IMG/VR virus record: IMGVR_UViG_3300005613_000183
Span: 1-38,648 of that record
Reading direction: 5' to 3' (one strand)
DNA: 38,648 nucleotides
From: a virus
Of this stretch, positions 24,625-31,517 are shown one piece after another. The notes below the pieces were generated by a model that was not told the origin of the DNA, ran no database searches, and saw only the letters and a list, made by a program, of their open reading frames with translations. How positions within the stretch are numbered: the stretch's first letter is position 1; each line of letters begins with the position of its first letter. Both the position numbers and the translations under genes were made by a program.

Positions 24625-24837
24625 ATGAAAGAAGATAAAAAAATAATTTTCACTTCAAAGGAAAGAAGGATGTTAAAGTGGATGAGAAAAAGTTTATCAG
24701 AGGTAGAATTAGCAGCAAAGTTTCATGTCAGCGTGACTACTATTCGTAGGTGGCTAGATGGTACGAACTCACTATCGTATGCAATAAGAATTATGGTAGC
24801 AAGAGAATCTAAAAAAATGGGGGGGCCAAATATATGA
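24625..24837 (+). CDS. Small helix-turn-helix DNA-binding protein
   Basis: A 70-residue basic protein. L-S-E-V-E-L-A-A-K-F-H-V, then T-T-I-R-R-W-L-D-G form a helix-turn-helix at about residues 24-47. Helices flank it on both sides. It is the first gene behind its own strong promoter with an ideal ribosome site, which suits a regulator of early genes. It is short for a lysogeny repressor and no partner regulator is seen. Coupled by ATGA to the next gene. Confidence 0.7.
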   Translation: MKEDKKIIFTSKERRMLKWMRKSLSEVELAAKFHVSVTTIRRWLDGTNSLSYAIRIMVARESKKMGGPNI

Positions 24838-24977
24838 TTAACACAAACTCTCTATATTTTTTCTTAGGGCAAATTGAAGGCATCCTTGAAATGGAAAAAA
24901 GAAAAGTTGTTAAAGCAGAAGAAGTAGTGGTGGAAATAAGAAAGTGTGTAGAAGAAGTAAAAAAGGAGTTAGGATGA
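24834..24977 (+). CDS. Small helical protein
   Basis: A 47-residue frame joined to its neighbours by ATGA overlaps at both ends. It has a hydrophobic start (L-Y-F-F-L-G), then a Lys/Glu/Val coiled-coil-like helix. Function unknown. Its reality is supported mainly by the two overlaps. Confidence 0.5.
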   Translation: MINTNSLYFFLGQIEGILEMEKRKVVKAEEVVVEIRKCVEEVKKELG

Positions 24978-25156
24978 ATTGTTTAATTAAAGACACTGAC
25001 TATGAACTTATCTTCGACCTATACAATTCTAAAAAAGAAATTGACAGCTTACCAGAGCTAAAGCAACATATTAGGGAACACCTACCAACTTACGACTTCG
25101 GGGCTATGAGAAGTTTTTTGAAGGAATTTGATAAATATGGATCTGTAAAAGTATAG
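24974..25156 (+). CDS. Small early protein upstream of ERF
   Basis: A 60-residue acidic/mixed protein. I place the start at the ATG at 24974, which follows AAGGAG and overlaps the preceding TGA; the earlier frame-compatible start at 24944 has no such site. No motif is recognised. It stands nine bases before the ERF recombinase gene, so it may belong to the recombination group. Confidence 0.6.
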   Translation: MNCLIKDTDYELIFDLYNSKKEIDSLPELKQHIREHLPTYDFGAMRSFLKEFDKYGSVKV

Positions 25157-25165
25157 GAGAAGAAT

Positions 25166-25906
25166 ATGGAAACCAAAGAAAAAACATTCACAGATAAAAT
25201 AATAAGAATACAATCTAACCTAAAAGCACCTAAAGACCTATGGAATGATTTTTCAAAATTCAAATATCGTTCTTGCGAAAGCATCTTAGAAGCAGTAAAA
25301 CCTTTACTAAAAGAAGAAGGACTTTTTTTAACCATTAGCGATGAAATAATACAGGTTGGAGATAGATATTATATCCAAGCCATAGCTACAGTCTCAAGTG
25401 GTAAAATTGGGAATAACGGAAGAAATGAAACATTGCAAGTTAGCGGTTTAGCTAGAGAGCCTTTATCTAAGAAAGGAATGGATGAGGCACAAATAACAGG
25501 GGCAACATCTAGCTATGCCAGGAAATATGCTCTCAACGGTCTATTCTGCATAGATGATAACAAAGATGTAGATACACAATCCAACCAAACAACCAAACCT
25601 GCTAGCACAATAAAAGAACCTCAACCTTTAGCTACATTACCTCAGAATGCAACAAAAACCTCTAAATTAGCCACGCAAGCACCTCAAGCCACTGTAACTA
25701 CGCCTAAAGATACAAAACCCTCTACAAGGCAAAGATTCGTTAATGCTAAGAAAGTATTAGGTGATGAAGAATATTACAAAATCATAAGTAAGTTTGGGGT
25801 AAAAAGTGCATCAGATTTAAAAGAAGCAAGTAAGATATCAGAAGCTTTAGATGCTGTAGAAAAGGCAGCGGAAATATCAAGGGCATTTAGTGATGATAAC
25901 GTTTGA
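25166..25906 (+). CDS. erf: ERF-family single-strand annealing protein
   Basis: A 246-residue protein. The ERF signature is clear: F-K-Y-R-S near residue 34, L-K-E-E-G-L-F-L-T, and G-M-D-E-A-Q-I-T-G-A-T-S-S-Y-A-R-K-Y-A-L-N-G-L-F at about 105-128. A Thr/Pro/Gln-rich linker (about 137-185) precedes a small helical C-terminal domain. ERF anneals complementary single strands in phage recombination and can circularise terminally redundant genomes. It overlaps the following exonuclease gene, a standard annealase/exonuclease pair. Confidence 0.9.
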   Translation: METKEKTFTDKIIRIQSNLKAPKDLWNDFSKFKYRSCESILEAVKPLLKEEGLFLTISDEIIQVGDRYYIQAIATVSSGKIGNNGRNETLQVSGLAREPLSKKGMDEAQITGATSSYARKYALNGLFCIDDNKDVDTQSNQTTKPASTIKEPQPLATLPQNATKTSKLATQAPQATVTTPKDTKPSTRQRFVNAKKVLGDEEYYKIISKFGVKSASDLKEASKISEALDAVEKAAEISRAFSDDNV

Positions 25907-26477
25907 AGAAAAATCACATAAATATTCTATAGATAACGTTCCTGCGGTGGGGGTAAATGAGTTGCTAAAGAGCTTCGGGATTGGTGATTGTAGCCATATA
26001 CCCGAACACATCTTAGCACCAGCAGCAGACTTTGGCAAGAAGGGGCATCTTATGGCTAGATACCATTTTGAGAATAGGCTTGATGAAGAGAATTTAGACA
26101 ATAAGCTTAAGCCTTATCTAGTAGGTTTAAAAAAGTTATGTTCTGGCCACAAGATAGAACCTTTAGCTATTGAAAAGAAGATAGGGTTTAAAGCTCTTAT
26201 GGTCTGTGGAACACCTGATTTAGTTTGTATGTTTGATGGGGTAAAGACAATTTTAGATTGGAAATTTGTTAGGGCAATTAGAAAATCAAGCCACCTATCT
26301 ACTGGTGGCTATGTCTATATAGCCAATACAGGCTTAGAACCAGAGGAAAAAGTTAAACAGGCTAAGATAATACACATGTTACCTAACGATTACAAAATTA
26401 TTGATGTTGAATATGATGCGGTAAATGAATTTAAGGCCTTGCTTTTAGCTTGGCACATACAAAAGGCATATAAATAA
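25893..26477 (+). CDS. PD-(D/E)XK exonuclease, ERF partner
   Basis: A 194-residue RecB-like nuclease. P-L-A-I-E94-K-K, G-T-P-D109-L-V and I-L-D122-W-K124 give the Glu and D-x(n)-D-x-K active-site set. The start is the ATG at 25893 (a GTG at 25890 is possible). It overlaps the end of erf, and together they should form a two-component recombination system. It is somewhat shorter than typical phage exonucleases (about 200-250), but the core is complete. Confidence 0.78.
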   Translation: MITFEEKSHKYSIDNVPAVGVNELLKSFGIGDCSHIPEHILAPAADFGKKGHLMARYHFENRLDEENLDNKLKPYLVGLKKLCSGHKIEPLAIEKKIGFKALMVCGTPDLVCMFDGVKTILDWKFVRAIRKSSHLSTGGYVYIANTGLEPEEKVKQAKIIHMLPNDYKIIDVEYDAVNEFKALLLAWHIQKAYK

Positions 26478-26486
26478 GGGGGGTTT

Positions 26487-26594
26487 ATGGCTGATACTTA
26501 CACAGGTGAATGCAAAATATGTGGTGAAGAAACTGATTTAATAATGGGTGTATGCCTAGAATGTGCATTAAAAAATGAAGGAGATAAAAGGTGA
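26487..26594 (+). CDS. Small zinc-ribbon protein
   Basis: A 35-residue frame with two C-x2-C pairs (C9-K-I-C12 and C23-L-E-C26), a minimal zinc ribbon. A GGGGGG ribosome site lies before the ATG at 26487. Function unknown; such tiny zinc proteins are common in phage early operons. Confidence 0.55.
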   Translation: MADTYTGECKICGEETDLIMGVCLECALKNEGDKR

Positions 26595-26599
26595 ATGCA

Positions 26600-27163
26600 A
26601 TGAGTAACATAACAGAGAACGAGCTAAACAATCAGAACCTAAGCATAGTTGAACAATCACAGGAAATAGTTATCCTTACAAGGGAAGATAACGAAGAGGC
26701 TAATGAGTTACTAAAAAAGATAATGGCTGGTAAGAAAACTGTAAACGCTTACTGGAAAGACCCCATAGACAAAGCTCACCAAACACATAAAGAACTAACT
26801 ACTAAAAGGAATGAAATGCTTAAGCCTATCACCACAGCTGAGGGAAGGGTTAAGGGGAAAATATCAGAGTACATTACCAATAAAGAAAAAGAAAGAAAAG
26901 AGGCTGAGGCTAAGATACAACAAGAGGCTAAAGAACAGGGGATAGATGTTAAGCCGATAGTTGAGAAAGAAGAAAAGCCAAAGGGGCAAGCATATAGAAA
27001 TGATTGGTATGTTGAAGCTATTGACTTAAACCTTCTACCTAAAGAATATTGGATTCCTGACACTAAGCGCCTAGATGCGATAGCTAGGGCTGAAAAAGAA
27101 AAAGCTAAAATCCCAGGTGTAAAATTCAATAGTAAGGTTATAATAATATCAAGGAGTGTGTAA
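26600..27163 (+). CDS. Coiled-coil early protein of the recombination block
   Basis: A 187-residue protein. The first 105 residues form a charged helix with A-N-E-L-L-K-K-I-M-A-G-K-K. After a linker, R-N-D-W-Y-V-E-A-I-D, L-L-P-K-E-Y-W, P-D and P-G-V form a compact domain. This two-part plan is seen in a widespread phage protein encoded beside annealase/exonuclease genes. The role is unknown, perhaps a host-nuclease inhibitor. I choose the ATG at 26600 over a GTG at 26591. Confidence 0.6.
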   Translation: MSNITENELNNQNLSIVEQSQEIVILTREDNEEANELLKKIMAGKKTVNAYWKDPIDKAHQTHKELTTKRNEMLKPITTAEGRVKGKISEYITNKEKERKEAEAKIQQEAKEQGIDVKPIVEKEEKPKGQAYRNDWYVEAIDLNLLPKEYWIPDTKRLDAIARAEKEKAKIPGVKFNSKVIIISRSV

Positions 27164-27164
27164 C

Positions 27165-27395
27165 ATGACGCAGGAATATTGGGTAAAAGATTGGTTGGAA
27201 CAAGGCAGAACCATAACACCGCTTGAAGCGCTAAACCACTTTGGTTGTTTTAGATTGTCAGCAATAATATTTAAGCTTAAAGCTAAAGGAATGGATATAA
27301 GGACAATTAACATAAGAAAAGACGACAAAAATTTTGCACAGTATGAACTTGTTCCAAAGGATGTTACAGAACAAATAAGGTTAAAAGGTATATGA
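27165..27395 (+). CDS. Winged-helix HTH domain protein
   Basis: A 76-residue protein. W-L-E-Q-G-R-T-I-T-P-L-E-A-L-N-H-F-G and R-L-S-A-I-I-F-K-L-K-A-K-G-M-D-I form a helix-turn-helix, followed by a beta wing (A-Q-Y-E-L). This matches small phage winged-helix proteins encoded near NinB. AAGGAG stands eight bases before the ATG at 27165. It ends in an ATGA overlap with the NinB-like gene. Confidence 0.72.
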   Translation: MTQEYWVKDWLEQGRTITPLEALNHFGCFRLSAIIFKLKAKGMDIRTINIRKDDKNFAQYELVPKDVTEQIRLKGI

Positions 27396-27811
27396 AAATA
27401 AAATACTTAGGGAAAGTAGACGATAATAGTTTAAAGCTTTATAATCCTACAGCTTTTCTATTGCAAATAAGAAAGTGCAATGGTAAGGAAATAGAGCTTA
27501 GTTTTGGCTTGAAGAAAAACCAGCGGAGTGTAAACCAAAATAGTTATTACTGGGGTGTGGTAATAGATATATTATACAAGAAAACAGACGTAGGGTATAC
27601 ACCAGAGGAATGGCACGAGGCTTTAAAGTTTAAATTCCTAAAGAAAGGCGGGGAAGAAGTACCAACTGTTACTAGCACAACTCTTTTGAACACAGTTGAG
27701 ATGGAAGATTACCTAGCTAAAATTAGGGTTTGGGCCTCTGATTTTCTTGGATGCTTTATACCTTTACCGCATGAAGAAATTGATGGGATGGTAGCAGAAC
27801 CAGAGGGGTGA
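27392..27811 (+). CDS. NinB-like recombination protein
   Basis: A 139-residue protein. K-K-N-Q-R-S-V-N-Q-N-S-Y-Y-W-G-V-V-I is the NinB-type core (R-S-x2-Q-N-x2-Y/L-W). It is followed by E-W-H-E-A-L-K, S-T-T-L-L-N-T-V-E-M and F-I-P-L-P near the C-terminus. NinB/Orf proteins act with the annealase in lambda recombination by binding single-stranded DNA or SSB. Gene order (ERF, exonuclease, HTH, NinB) agrees. It is coupled to both neighbours. Confidence 0.7.
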   Translation: MKIKYLGKVDDNSLKLYNPTAFLLQIRKCNGKEIELSFGLKKNQRSVNQNSYYWGVVIDILYKKTDVGYTPEEWHEALKFKFLKKGGEEVPTVTSTTLLNTVEMEDYLAKIRVWASDFLGCFIPLPHEEIDGMVAEPEG

Positions 27812-27813
27812 TA

Positions 27814-28020
27814 ATGGAAGACAAAAACATTAAAAGACTTGTGGATATTTATTACTTGATAACTGCGGTCGTAGATTCAACAGCAGTTACATCTTCGGGT
27901 TACACCGGTATGTGGAGAATAAAAAGGTTAGTAGAAGAGGAGATAATAGATACAATGCCTAAAGGATATATTGTTAAGGAAGCACTTAAGTATCTTGAAA
28001 AGAATGGTGGTGCAATATGA
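27814..28020 (+). CDS. Small early protein, unknown
   Basis: A 68-residue helical, mildly acidic protein with no membrane segment and no known motif. The ATG at 27814 follows GAGGGG; a GTG at 27808 is also in frame. The end overlaps the 3D-domain gene (ATGA). Confidence 0.5.
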   Translation: MEDKNIKRLVDIYYLITAVVDSTAVTSSGYTGMWRIKRLVEEEIIDTMPKGYIVKEALKYLEKNGGAI

Positions 28021-28400
28021 GGTGGAGAGACCTACCTATAGTCATGTTAGTGGCCCTGTTTTGGCCCAGCCCTAAAGTTAATGCTGATGATTTATGGAAG
28101 ATAACTGCATATTGCAGTTGTGATATATGTATAACTAAAAAGGAGAATAGGGATGGAAAATTCGCTAGTGGCAAGAAGTGTTATATTGGTGGTGTTGCTA
28201 ATAACTTTCTTAAATTCGGTACGAAGATTCAGATTCAAGGAAAAACTTACACAGTTGAAGACAGAGGCTCGAAAAAATATTTTGGCACTAAGTGGGAAAA
28301 GGTAAAACACATTGATATTTATTTCGAAAACCACCAAGAGGCTAAAGAGTTTGGAGTTAAATATTTACCAGTAACAATATTAAAAGGGGGTGCACAGTGA
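28017..28400 (+). CDS. Secreted 3D-domain (double-psi barrel) cell-wall protein
   Basis: A 127-residue protein. Residues 1-23 are a signal peptide (basic start, hydrophobic core, cleavage near V-N-A). The rest fits the 3D domain: I-T-A-Y-C-S-C, F-A-S-G, L-K-F-G-T-K-I, T-V-E-D-R-G and H-I-D-I-Y-F. Of the three family Asp residues, the first (usually in A-V-D) is replaced by Asn (G-V-A-N); the other two remain. 3D and MltA/RlpA-like proteins cleave or bind peptidoglycan. With no classical endolysin in the genome, this is a candidate secreted lysin or wall-remodelling enzyme. Its place in the early arm is odd for lysis. Confidence 0.75.
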   Translation: MRWRDLPIVMLVALFWPSPKVNADDLWKITAYCSCDICITKKENRDGKFASGKKCYIGGVANNFLKFGTKIQIQGKTYTVEDRGSKKYFGTKWEKVKHIDIYFENHQEAKEFGVKYLPVTILKGGAQ

Positions 28401-28705
28401 AAGAAGTTGATTTAGGAATAACGTTAAAAGACCTTGATGGTGAAAGCGTTAAAGATGCCAACAACAAAGGTGAGTTTATTATGTTAAATAAGTTAGCAGC
28501 TAATTTAATGATGAGTGCTAATGGGAAAAATAATCCCGTTCGTATGTTAGAAATAGCTACTAGTTTGTATAGGGCTAAAGGAGCTATACAATTAGAAGAT
28601 AACGACTTTAACATTTTAAAAGAAACCATCAATAAAAGTGAAGGCACAGTATTAGTAAAGGGGCAGATACTAAAAGCGTTAGAGAACGCAGAGGAGAAAA
28701 AATAA
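28397..28705 (+). CDS. Early protein of unknown function
   Basis: A 102-residue helical protein starting with GTG overlapping the previous TGA (GTGA). Its pattern (L-N-K-L-A-A-N-L-M, then M-L-E-I-A-T-S-L-Y, then I-L-K-E-T-I-N, then K-G-Q-I-L-K-A-L) resembles small siphovirus and podovirus proteins of unknown role. No membrane segment. Confidence 0.55.
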   Translation: MKEVDLGITLKDLDGESVKDANNKGEFIMLNKLAANLMMSANGKNNPVRMLEIATSLYRAKGAIQLEDNDFNILKETINKSEGTVLVKGQILKALENAEEKK

Positions 28706-28706
28706 G

Positions 28707-29000
28707 ATGAAAAGAATAGCATTATTGTTATGTTTTGTTTGCGCTACGGTGTATGCGAAAGATGTCCAGCTAAGTGAAAATGAAATTCTTAAGCTTAAGA
28801 ATATTAATCTTAGGAAAACCATTGCACAAAAAGAATACATTGATAAGCTAGCACCTATAGCTAAAGAAGAAAAAGACTTAATAGAAAGCATTGAAAAAAA
28901 GTATAGGATAAAGTTATCAGATTATAATATGCCTACAGTAGAAGGCCTAATGACTCTTAAAATAGAAAAGGAAGTAAAGGCAAACGATGAGAAAAAATAG
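28707..29000 (+). CDS. Secreted small coiled-coil protein
   Basis: A 97-residue protein. Residues 1-17 are a signal peptide (K-R, hydrophobic core, cleavage near V-Y-A). The mature protein is a Lys/Glu-rich helix with probable coiled coil. It follows a GGAG ribosome site. It is likely periplasmic. It lies among secreted products (the 3D protein before it, a small secreted peptide after), forming a three-gene exported set. Confidence 0.6.
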   Translation: MKRIALLLCFVCATVYAKDVQLSENEILKLKNINLRKTIAQKEYIDKLAPIAKEEKDLIESIEKKYRIKLSDYNMPTVEGLMTLKIEKEVKANDEKK

Positions 29001-29010
29001 GAGGTGTAGC

Positions 29011-29193
29011 ATGAGAATATTGTTACTAGGTTTAGCATTGGTTATTGCTGTAGCTGGTAATGCCTTTGCAAGAATTAAGTACATCAAACCTTACATAAGG
29101 TCAGATGGAACTTCAGTCTCTGGACATTATAGGGATACTTCAAACGATGGGAACCTATACAACAATGCTAACTATTTAGGTTGGAACGATTAA
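29011..29193 (+). CDS. Small secreted peptide with V-S-G-H-Y-R motif
   Basis: A 60-residue protein. I place the start at the ATG at 29011, which follows AGGAGG; an earlier in-frame start has none. The first 20 residues are a signal peptide (cleavage near A-F-A). The mature 40 residues (Y-I-R-S-D-G-T-S-V-S-G-H-Y-R, then Y-N-N-A-N-Y) resemble a short motif found in many small bacterial exported proteins of unknown role. It may have been acquired from a host gene. Confidence 0.62.
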   Translation: MRILLLGLALVIAVAGNAFARIKYIKPYIRSDGTSVSGHYRDTSNDGNLYNNANYLGWND

Positions 29194-29199
29194 TTATAG

Positions 29200-29230
29200 C
29201 CCTGCTCTGTTGGTTCAGCCAACATCAGGG
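29200..29230 (+). terminator. Strong hairpin after the secreted-peptide gene
   Basis: CCCTG/CAGGG and TGTTGG/CCAACA stems around a TTCAG loop, with a small internal bulge. No U-run follows, so it may be an mRNA processing or stabilising structure or a factor-dependent terminator rather than an intrinsic one. Confidence 0.5.
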
Positions 29231-29274
29231 TAGTCTTATATAAATTAGAAAAAGGGAAGCTCAAGGAGGTCTAA

Positions 29275-29790
29275 ATGAATCAAAAACAATTTAAAGCTAA
29301 CGGAGAAGTGTTTGAGGTAGGGTGTGTTTGGAAGGATAAACGCAACCGTTTTCGTAGAGTAGATTATGTTGGGGAAAATAGGATTATTTGTGCACGTCTT
29401 AGAACAACATTAGAAGAAGCAGAAAATACAAAATATAGTGGAAGTGATTGGACAAAAGAAGAACTAAAAGGGGATAATACCGAAGTAGTAGCTTATAAGA
29501 AATGTGGCATAGATAAAAACGGTGATGTAGTTAGGCAGTATGATGAGGTTGAGTGTTATGGTGTAAACCACACAGTTCTTGGTTTTATAGATAGCTACAA
29601 TGATGATGGATATGATTATTTTATAATTGCAGATAAAGAGTGTGGAGGTGGTTGGGGTAGTCATCGAAAATTTGACTGCACTCTAATAAAACCTAAAGAG
29701 AAGAAAGAAGAACCAATGGTAGAGATAAATGGTAAAAAGTTTAGTGAAAGTACGATACAAGAGGCATTAAAAAGATATGTTGGAGAATAA
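29275..29790 (+). CDS. Early protein of unknown function
   Basis: A 171-residue protein that I do not recognise. It is rich in Tyr, Asp and Gly. The N-terminal half (F-E-V-G-C-V-W-K-D-K, then N-R-I-I-C-A-R) looks like a small beta barrel, and a second similar region follows with Y-D-E-V-E-C. A C-terminal helix (S-T-I-Q-E-A-L-K-R-Y) ends it. AAGGAGG precedes the ATG. Confidence 0.55.
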   Translation: MNQKQFKANGEVFEVGCVWKDKRNRFRRVDYVGENRIICARLRTTLEEAENTKYSGSDWTKEELKGDNTEVVAYKKCGIDKNGDVVRQYDEVECYGVNHTVLGFIDSYNDDGYDYFIIADKECGGGWGSHRKFDCTLIKPKEKKEEPMVEINGKKFSESTIQEALKRYVGE

Positions 29791-29802
29791 AAAGGAGAGT
29801 GA

Positions 29803-29934
29803 ATGAACTGCCCAGACTGTAATACTAAAATGGATTTGATTGATGAGGTTACCGATAGATATTGTCAGCTTGCACCAATAGAAGAACCTTATTGGAAATG
29901 TCCTAAATGCAAAATAGAGGTAGAAGCAGAATAG
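29803..29934 (+). CDS. Small zinc-ribbon protein
   Basis: A 43-residue frame with C-P-D-C near the start and C-P-K-C near the end, a typical two-knuckle zinc ribbon. GGAGAG lies before the ATG at 29803. It is followed closely by the DNA methylase gene. Function unknown. Confidence 0.6.
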   Translation: MNCPDCNTKMDLIDEVTDRYCQLAPIEEPYWKCPKCKIEVEAE

Positions 29935-29953
29935 AACCAAAGGATAGGGAGGG

Positions 29954-30490
29954 ATGAAGAAGTACCAAATAATATATGCTGACCCGCCGTGGAAACAAAC
30001 CAAAGGTGGACTACGGAAATGCAGACCCAACCAAAATAGAGATTTGGATTACCCCACAATGGACATGACCAGTATTAAGACAATCTTTAATAAGTTAGAT
30101 GCCCCCATATTATTTGTTTGGACAATTGATAAATACCTACACGAAACAGAAAAACTATTTAGTAATTATAAACTCCACGCAAGAATTGTTTGGGATAAAG
30201 AAAATGGAATAGCTCCTGCATTTACGGTAAGATATTCCCATGAATATTTGCTATGGTTTTATAAATCACCAATGTTACCAATAGCTAAAGAACTTAGGGG
30301 GAAATACACAACAATATTAAGAGAGAAGTCTACAAAACACAGCAAAAAACCACTCATAGCAAGAAAAATGATAAATGATTTATACCCAAACCAAACAAAA
30401 TTAGAACTATTCGCTCGTCAAAAGACCGAAGGCTGGGATGTGTGGGGTAATGAAGTGGAGAGTGATATAGACCTAACCAAAGGAGAGTGA
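29954..30490 (+). CDS. MT-A70 family DNA N6-adenine methyltransferase
   Basis: A 178-residue protein with the catalytic motif D10-P-P-W13 preceded by I-I-Y-A, an F-V-W-T segment and H-E-Y-L-L-W-F. The C-terminal K-L-E-L-F-A-R-Q and G-W-D-V-W-G-N-E close the SAM-binding fold. Phage MT-A70 proteins methylate adenine, commonly to protect DNA from restriction. No matching restriction enzyme is present. GGGAGG precedes the ATG. Confidence 0.87.
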   Translation: MKKYQIIYADPPWKQTKGGLRKCRPNQNRDLDYPTMDMTSIKTIFNKLDAPILFVWTIDKYLHETEKLFSNYKLHARIVWDKENGIAPAFTVRYSHEYLLWFYKSPMLPIAKELRGKYTTILREKSTKHSKKPLIARKMINDLYPNQTKLELFARQKTEGWDVWGNEVESDIDLTKGE

Positions 30491-30493
30491 GGG

Positions 30494-30958
30494 ATGGATG
30501 GTAGCGATGAGATTGATTTGGTTGACTATGTAAAAGTGATTGTAAAACGCAAAGGTATAATCTTAAGTATTATAGCAGTAGGTGTGGCGATAGCTTTTAT
30601 CACGCACTTTGATAACGTAGATATATACCAAGCGATAGGCCATTATAAAGGCCGACAAGTAAACAAACAATTCATCGAAGAGGCTAAGATTAAATATCCT
30701 CAATCTACAATAGAAGGTATTGCCAAAACAAAAATAGTTATAATTAAAGAAATCCACCAACAGCCTGATGTTGCAATAGAAAGATGCCATAAGATTGCTA
30801 AAGAATTACGCTTAAAAAAGATAGCAGATATTTCATATCCAAAAACAATAGATTCAAACAAAATGAAAATAGGAACTACAATTTTTCTATTTGCATTCTT
30901 TGGTATCTGTATAGGGTTTATACAGGAAAGATGGTATAGAAATAAGGGGGTAAAATGA
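30494..30958 (+). CDS. Wzz-like chain-length determinant, miniature
   Basis: A 154-residue protein. The N-terminus (E-I-D-L-V-D-Y-V-K-V-I, then K-R-K-G-I-I-L) is the classical Wzz/polysaccharide co-polymerase start, leading into a membrane helix (about 21-39). A periplasmic helical region (about 40-122) and a second membrane helix (about 126-144, with F-G-I-C-I-G-F) follow. Family members set the chain length of O-antigen made by Wzy and are usually 300 or more residues; here the periplasmic part is cut to about 80. This fits a competitor or altered-length regulator of host Wzz. It is coupled by ATGA to a 32-residue membrane protein. Confidence 0.7.
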   Translation: MDGSDEIDLVDYVKVIVKRKGIILSIIAVGVAIAFITHFDNVDIYQAIGHYKGRQVNKQFIEEAKIKYPQSTIEGIAKTKIVIIKEIHQQPDVAIERCHKIAKELRLKKIADISYPKTIDSNKMKIGTTIFLFAFFGICIGFIQERWYRNKGVK

Positions 30959-31053
30959 AAAGGAAATGGACTTTCGGGGTAGTAGTATTTAATGTAACTT
31001 TATTATTGATAGCGATTATATGCGCAGTAGTGCTGTATCATACAATTTTCTAG
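30955..31053 (+). CDS. Single-pass membrane microprotein
   Basis: A 32-residue frame overlapping the Wzz-like stop (ATGA), with GGGGG as ribosome site. A short basic start (K-R-K-W) is followed by one membrane helix (about residues 7-28). It overlaps the next microprotein in another frame. Confidence 0.55.
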   Translation: MKRKWTFGVVVFNVTLLLIAIICAVVLYHTIF

Positions 31054-31190
31054 GTATAATATTGCCTATACTAGCTTTCACGTTAGCATCAGTCTATGGC
31101 TATTGGCCTAGAAAGAAGTTTATATTTAAGGTAGGGGTATCTATTTTGATAACAACTATAATAACAGGAGTGGTGTTATGGAGTTATTAA
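31020..31190 (+). CDS. Two-pass membrane microprotein
   Basis: A 56-residue frame with two hydrophobic stretches (about residues 10-26 and 38-53) separated by a basic W-P-R-K-K-F-I-F loop. It overlaps the 32-residue gene upstream and the ACP start downstream. Such overlap suggests coupled translation within the Wzz-like/ACP group. No ribosome site is obvious. Confidence 0.5.
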   Translation: MRSSAVSYNFLGIILPILAFTLASVYGYWPRKKFIFKVGVSILITTIITGVVLWSY

Positions 31191-31408
31191 ACAAAAAAGT
31201 CTTAGGTATTATCCAATATGATTTAGGGATTATAGTAAATTCATTGGATGAAAAGATTGAGTTTGAGTCTATCCAAGAAGTTGAACTTGTAATTTCATTA
31301 GAAGAAGAATTTGAAATATCAATACCGGATGAGGATGTAGATTTGTTTGGAACTGCTAACGATATAATAAAATATGTAAGGGGGAAGTGTGAAGAGAAAT
31401 CCGCTTAA
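31178..31408 (+). CDS. Acyl carrier protein
   Basis: A 76-residue acidic protein of standard ACP length. Residues F29-E-S31-I-Q-E-V-E-L correspond to the D-S-L-x-x-V-E-L motif where Ser carries the 4'-phosphopantetheine arm. The following L-E-E-E-F-E-I-S-I-P-D-E-D is the usual recognition helix and loop. Asp is Glu and Leu is Ile in the core motif, but the Ser is kept. It could carry acyl groups for lipid or glycolipid modification, or act as a host fatty-acid synthesis decoy. GGAG stands before the ATG. It closes the Wzz-like group. Confidence 0.8.
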   Translation: MELLNKKVLGIIQYDLGIIVNSLDEKIEFESIQEVELVISLEEEFEISIPDEDVDLFGTANDIIKYVRGKCEEKSA

Positions 31409-31517
31409 CCCAGTTAGAGGATTCCAGAGATTCAAGACTAACAAGTATAAGAATAAATCTTGTATCTGCCACCAGAATCATAAACACGATAGTGTAGGGG
31501 GAGCTGTAACCATATGA
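31389..31517 (+). pseudogene. 5' fragment of a DUF1064-like nuclease gene interrupted by a homing endonuclease-type ORF
   Basis: A 42-codon frame from a GTG inside the ACP end, with GGGGGA before it. The product (basic, K-Y-K-N-K, then C-I-C-H-Q-N-H-K-H-D-S) resembles the N-terminus of phage DUF1064-type nucleases. It ends at a TGA that overlaps the start of the next ORF (ATGA). The matching C-terminal part appears at 32354-32434, while the central catalytic part of the family is missing. I infer insertion plus deletion. Confidence 0.5.
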
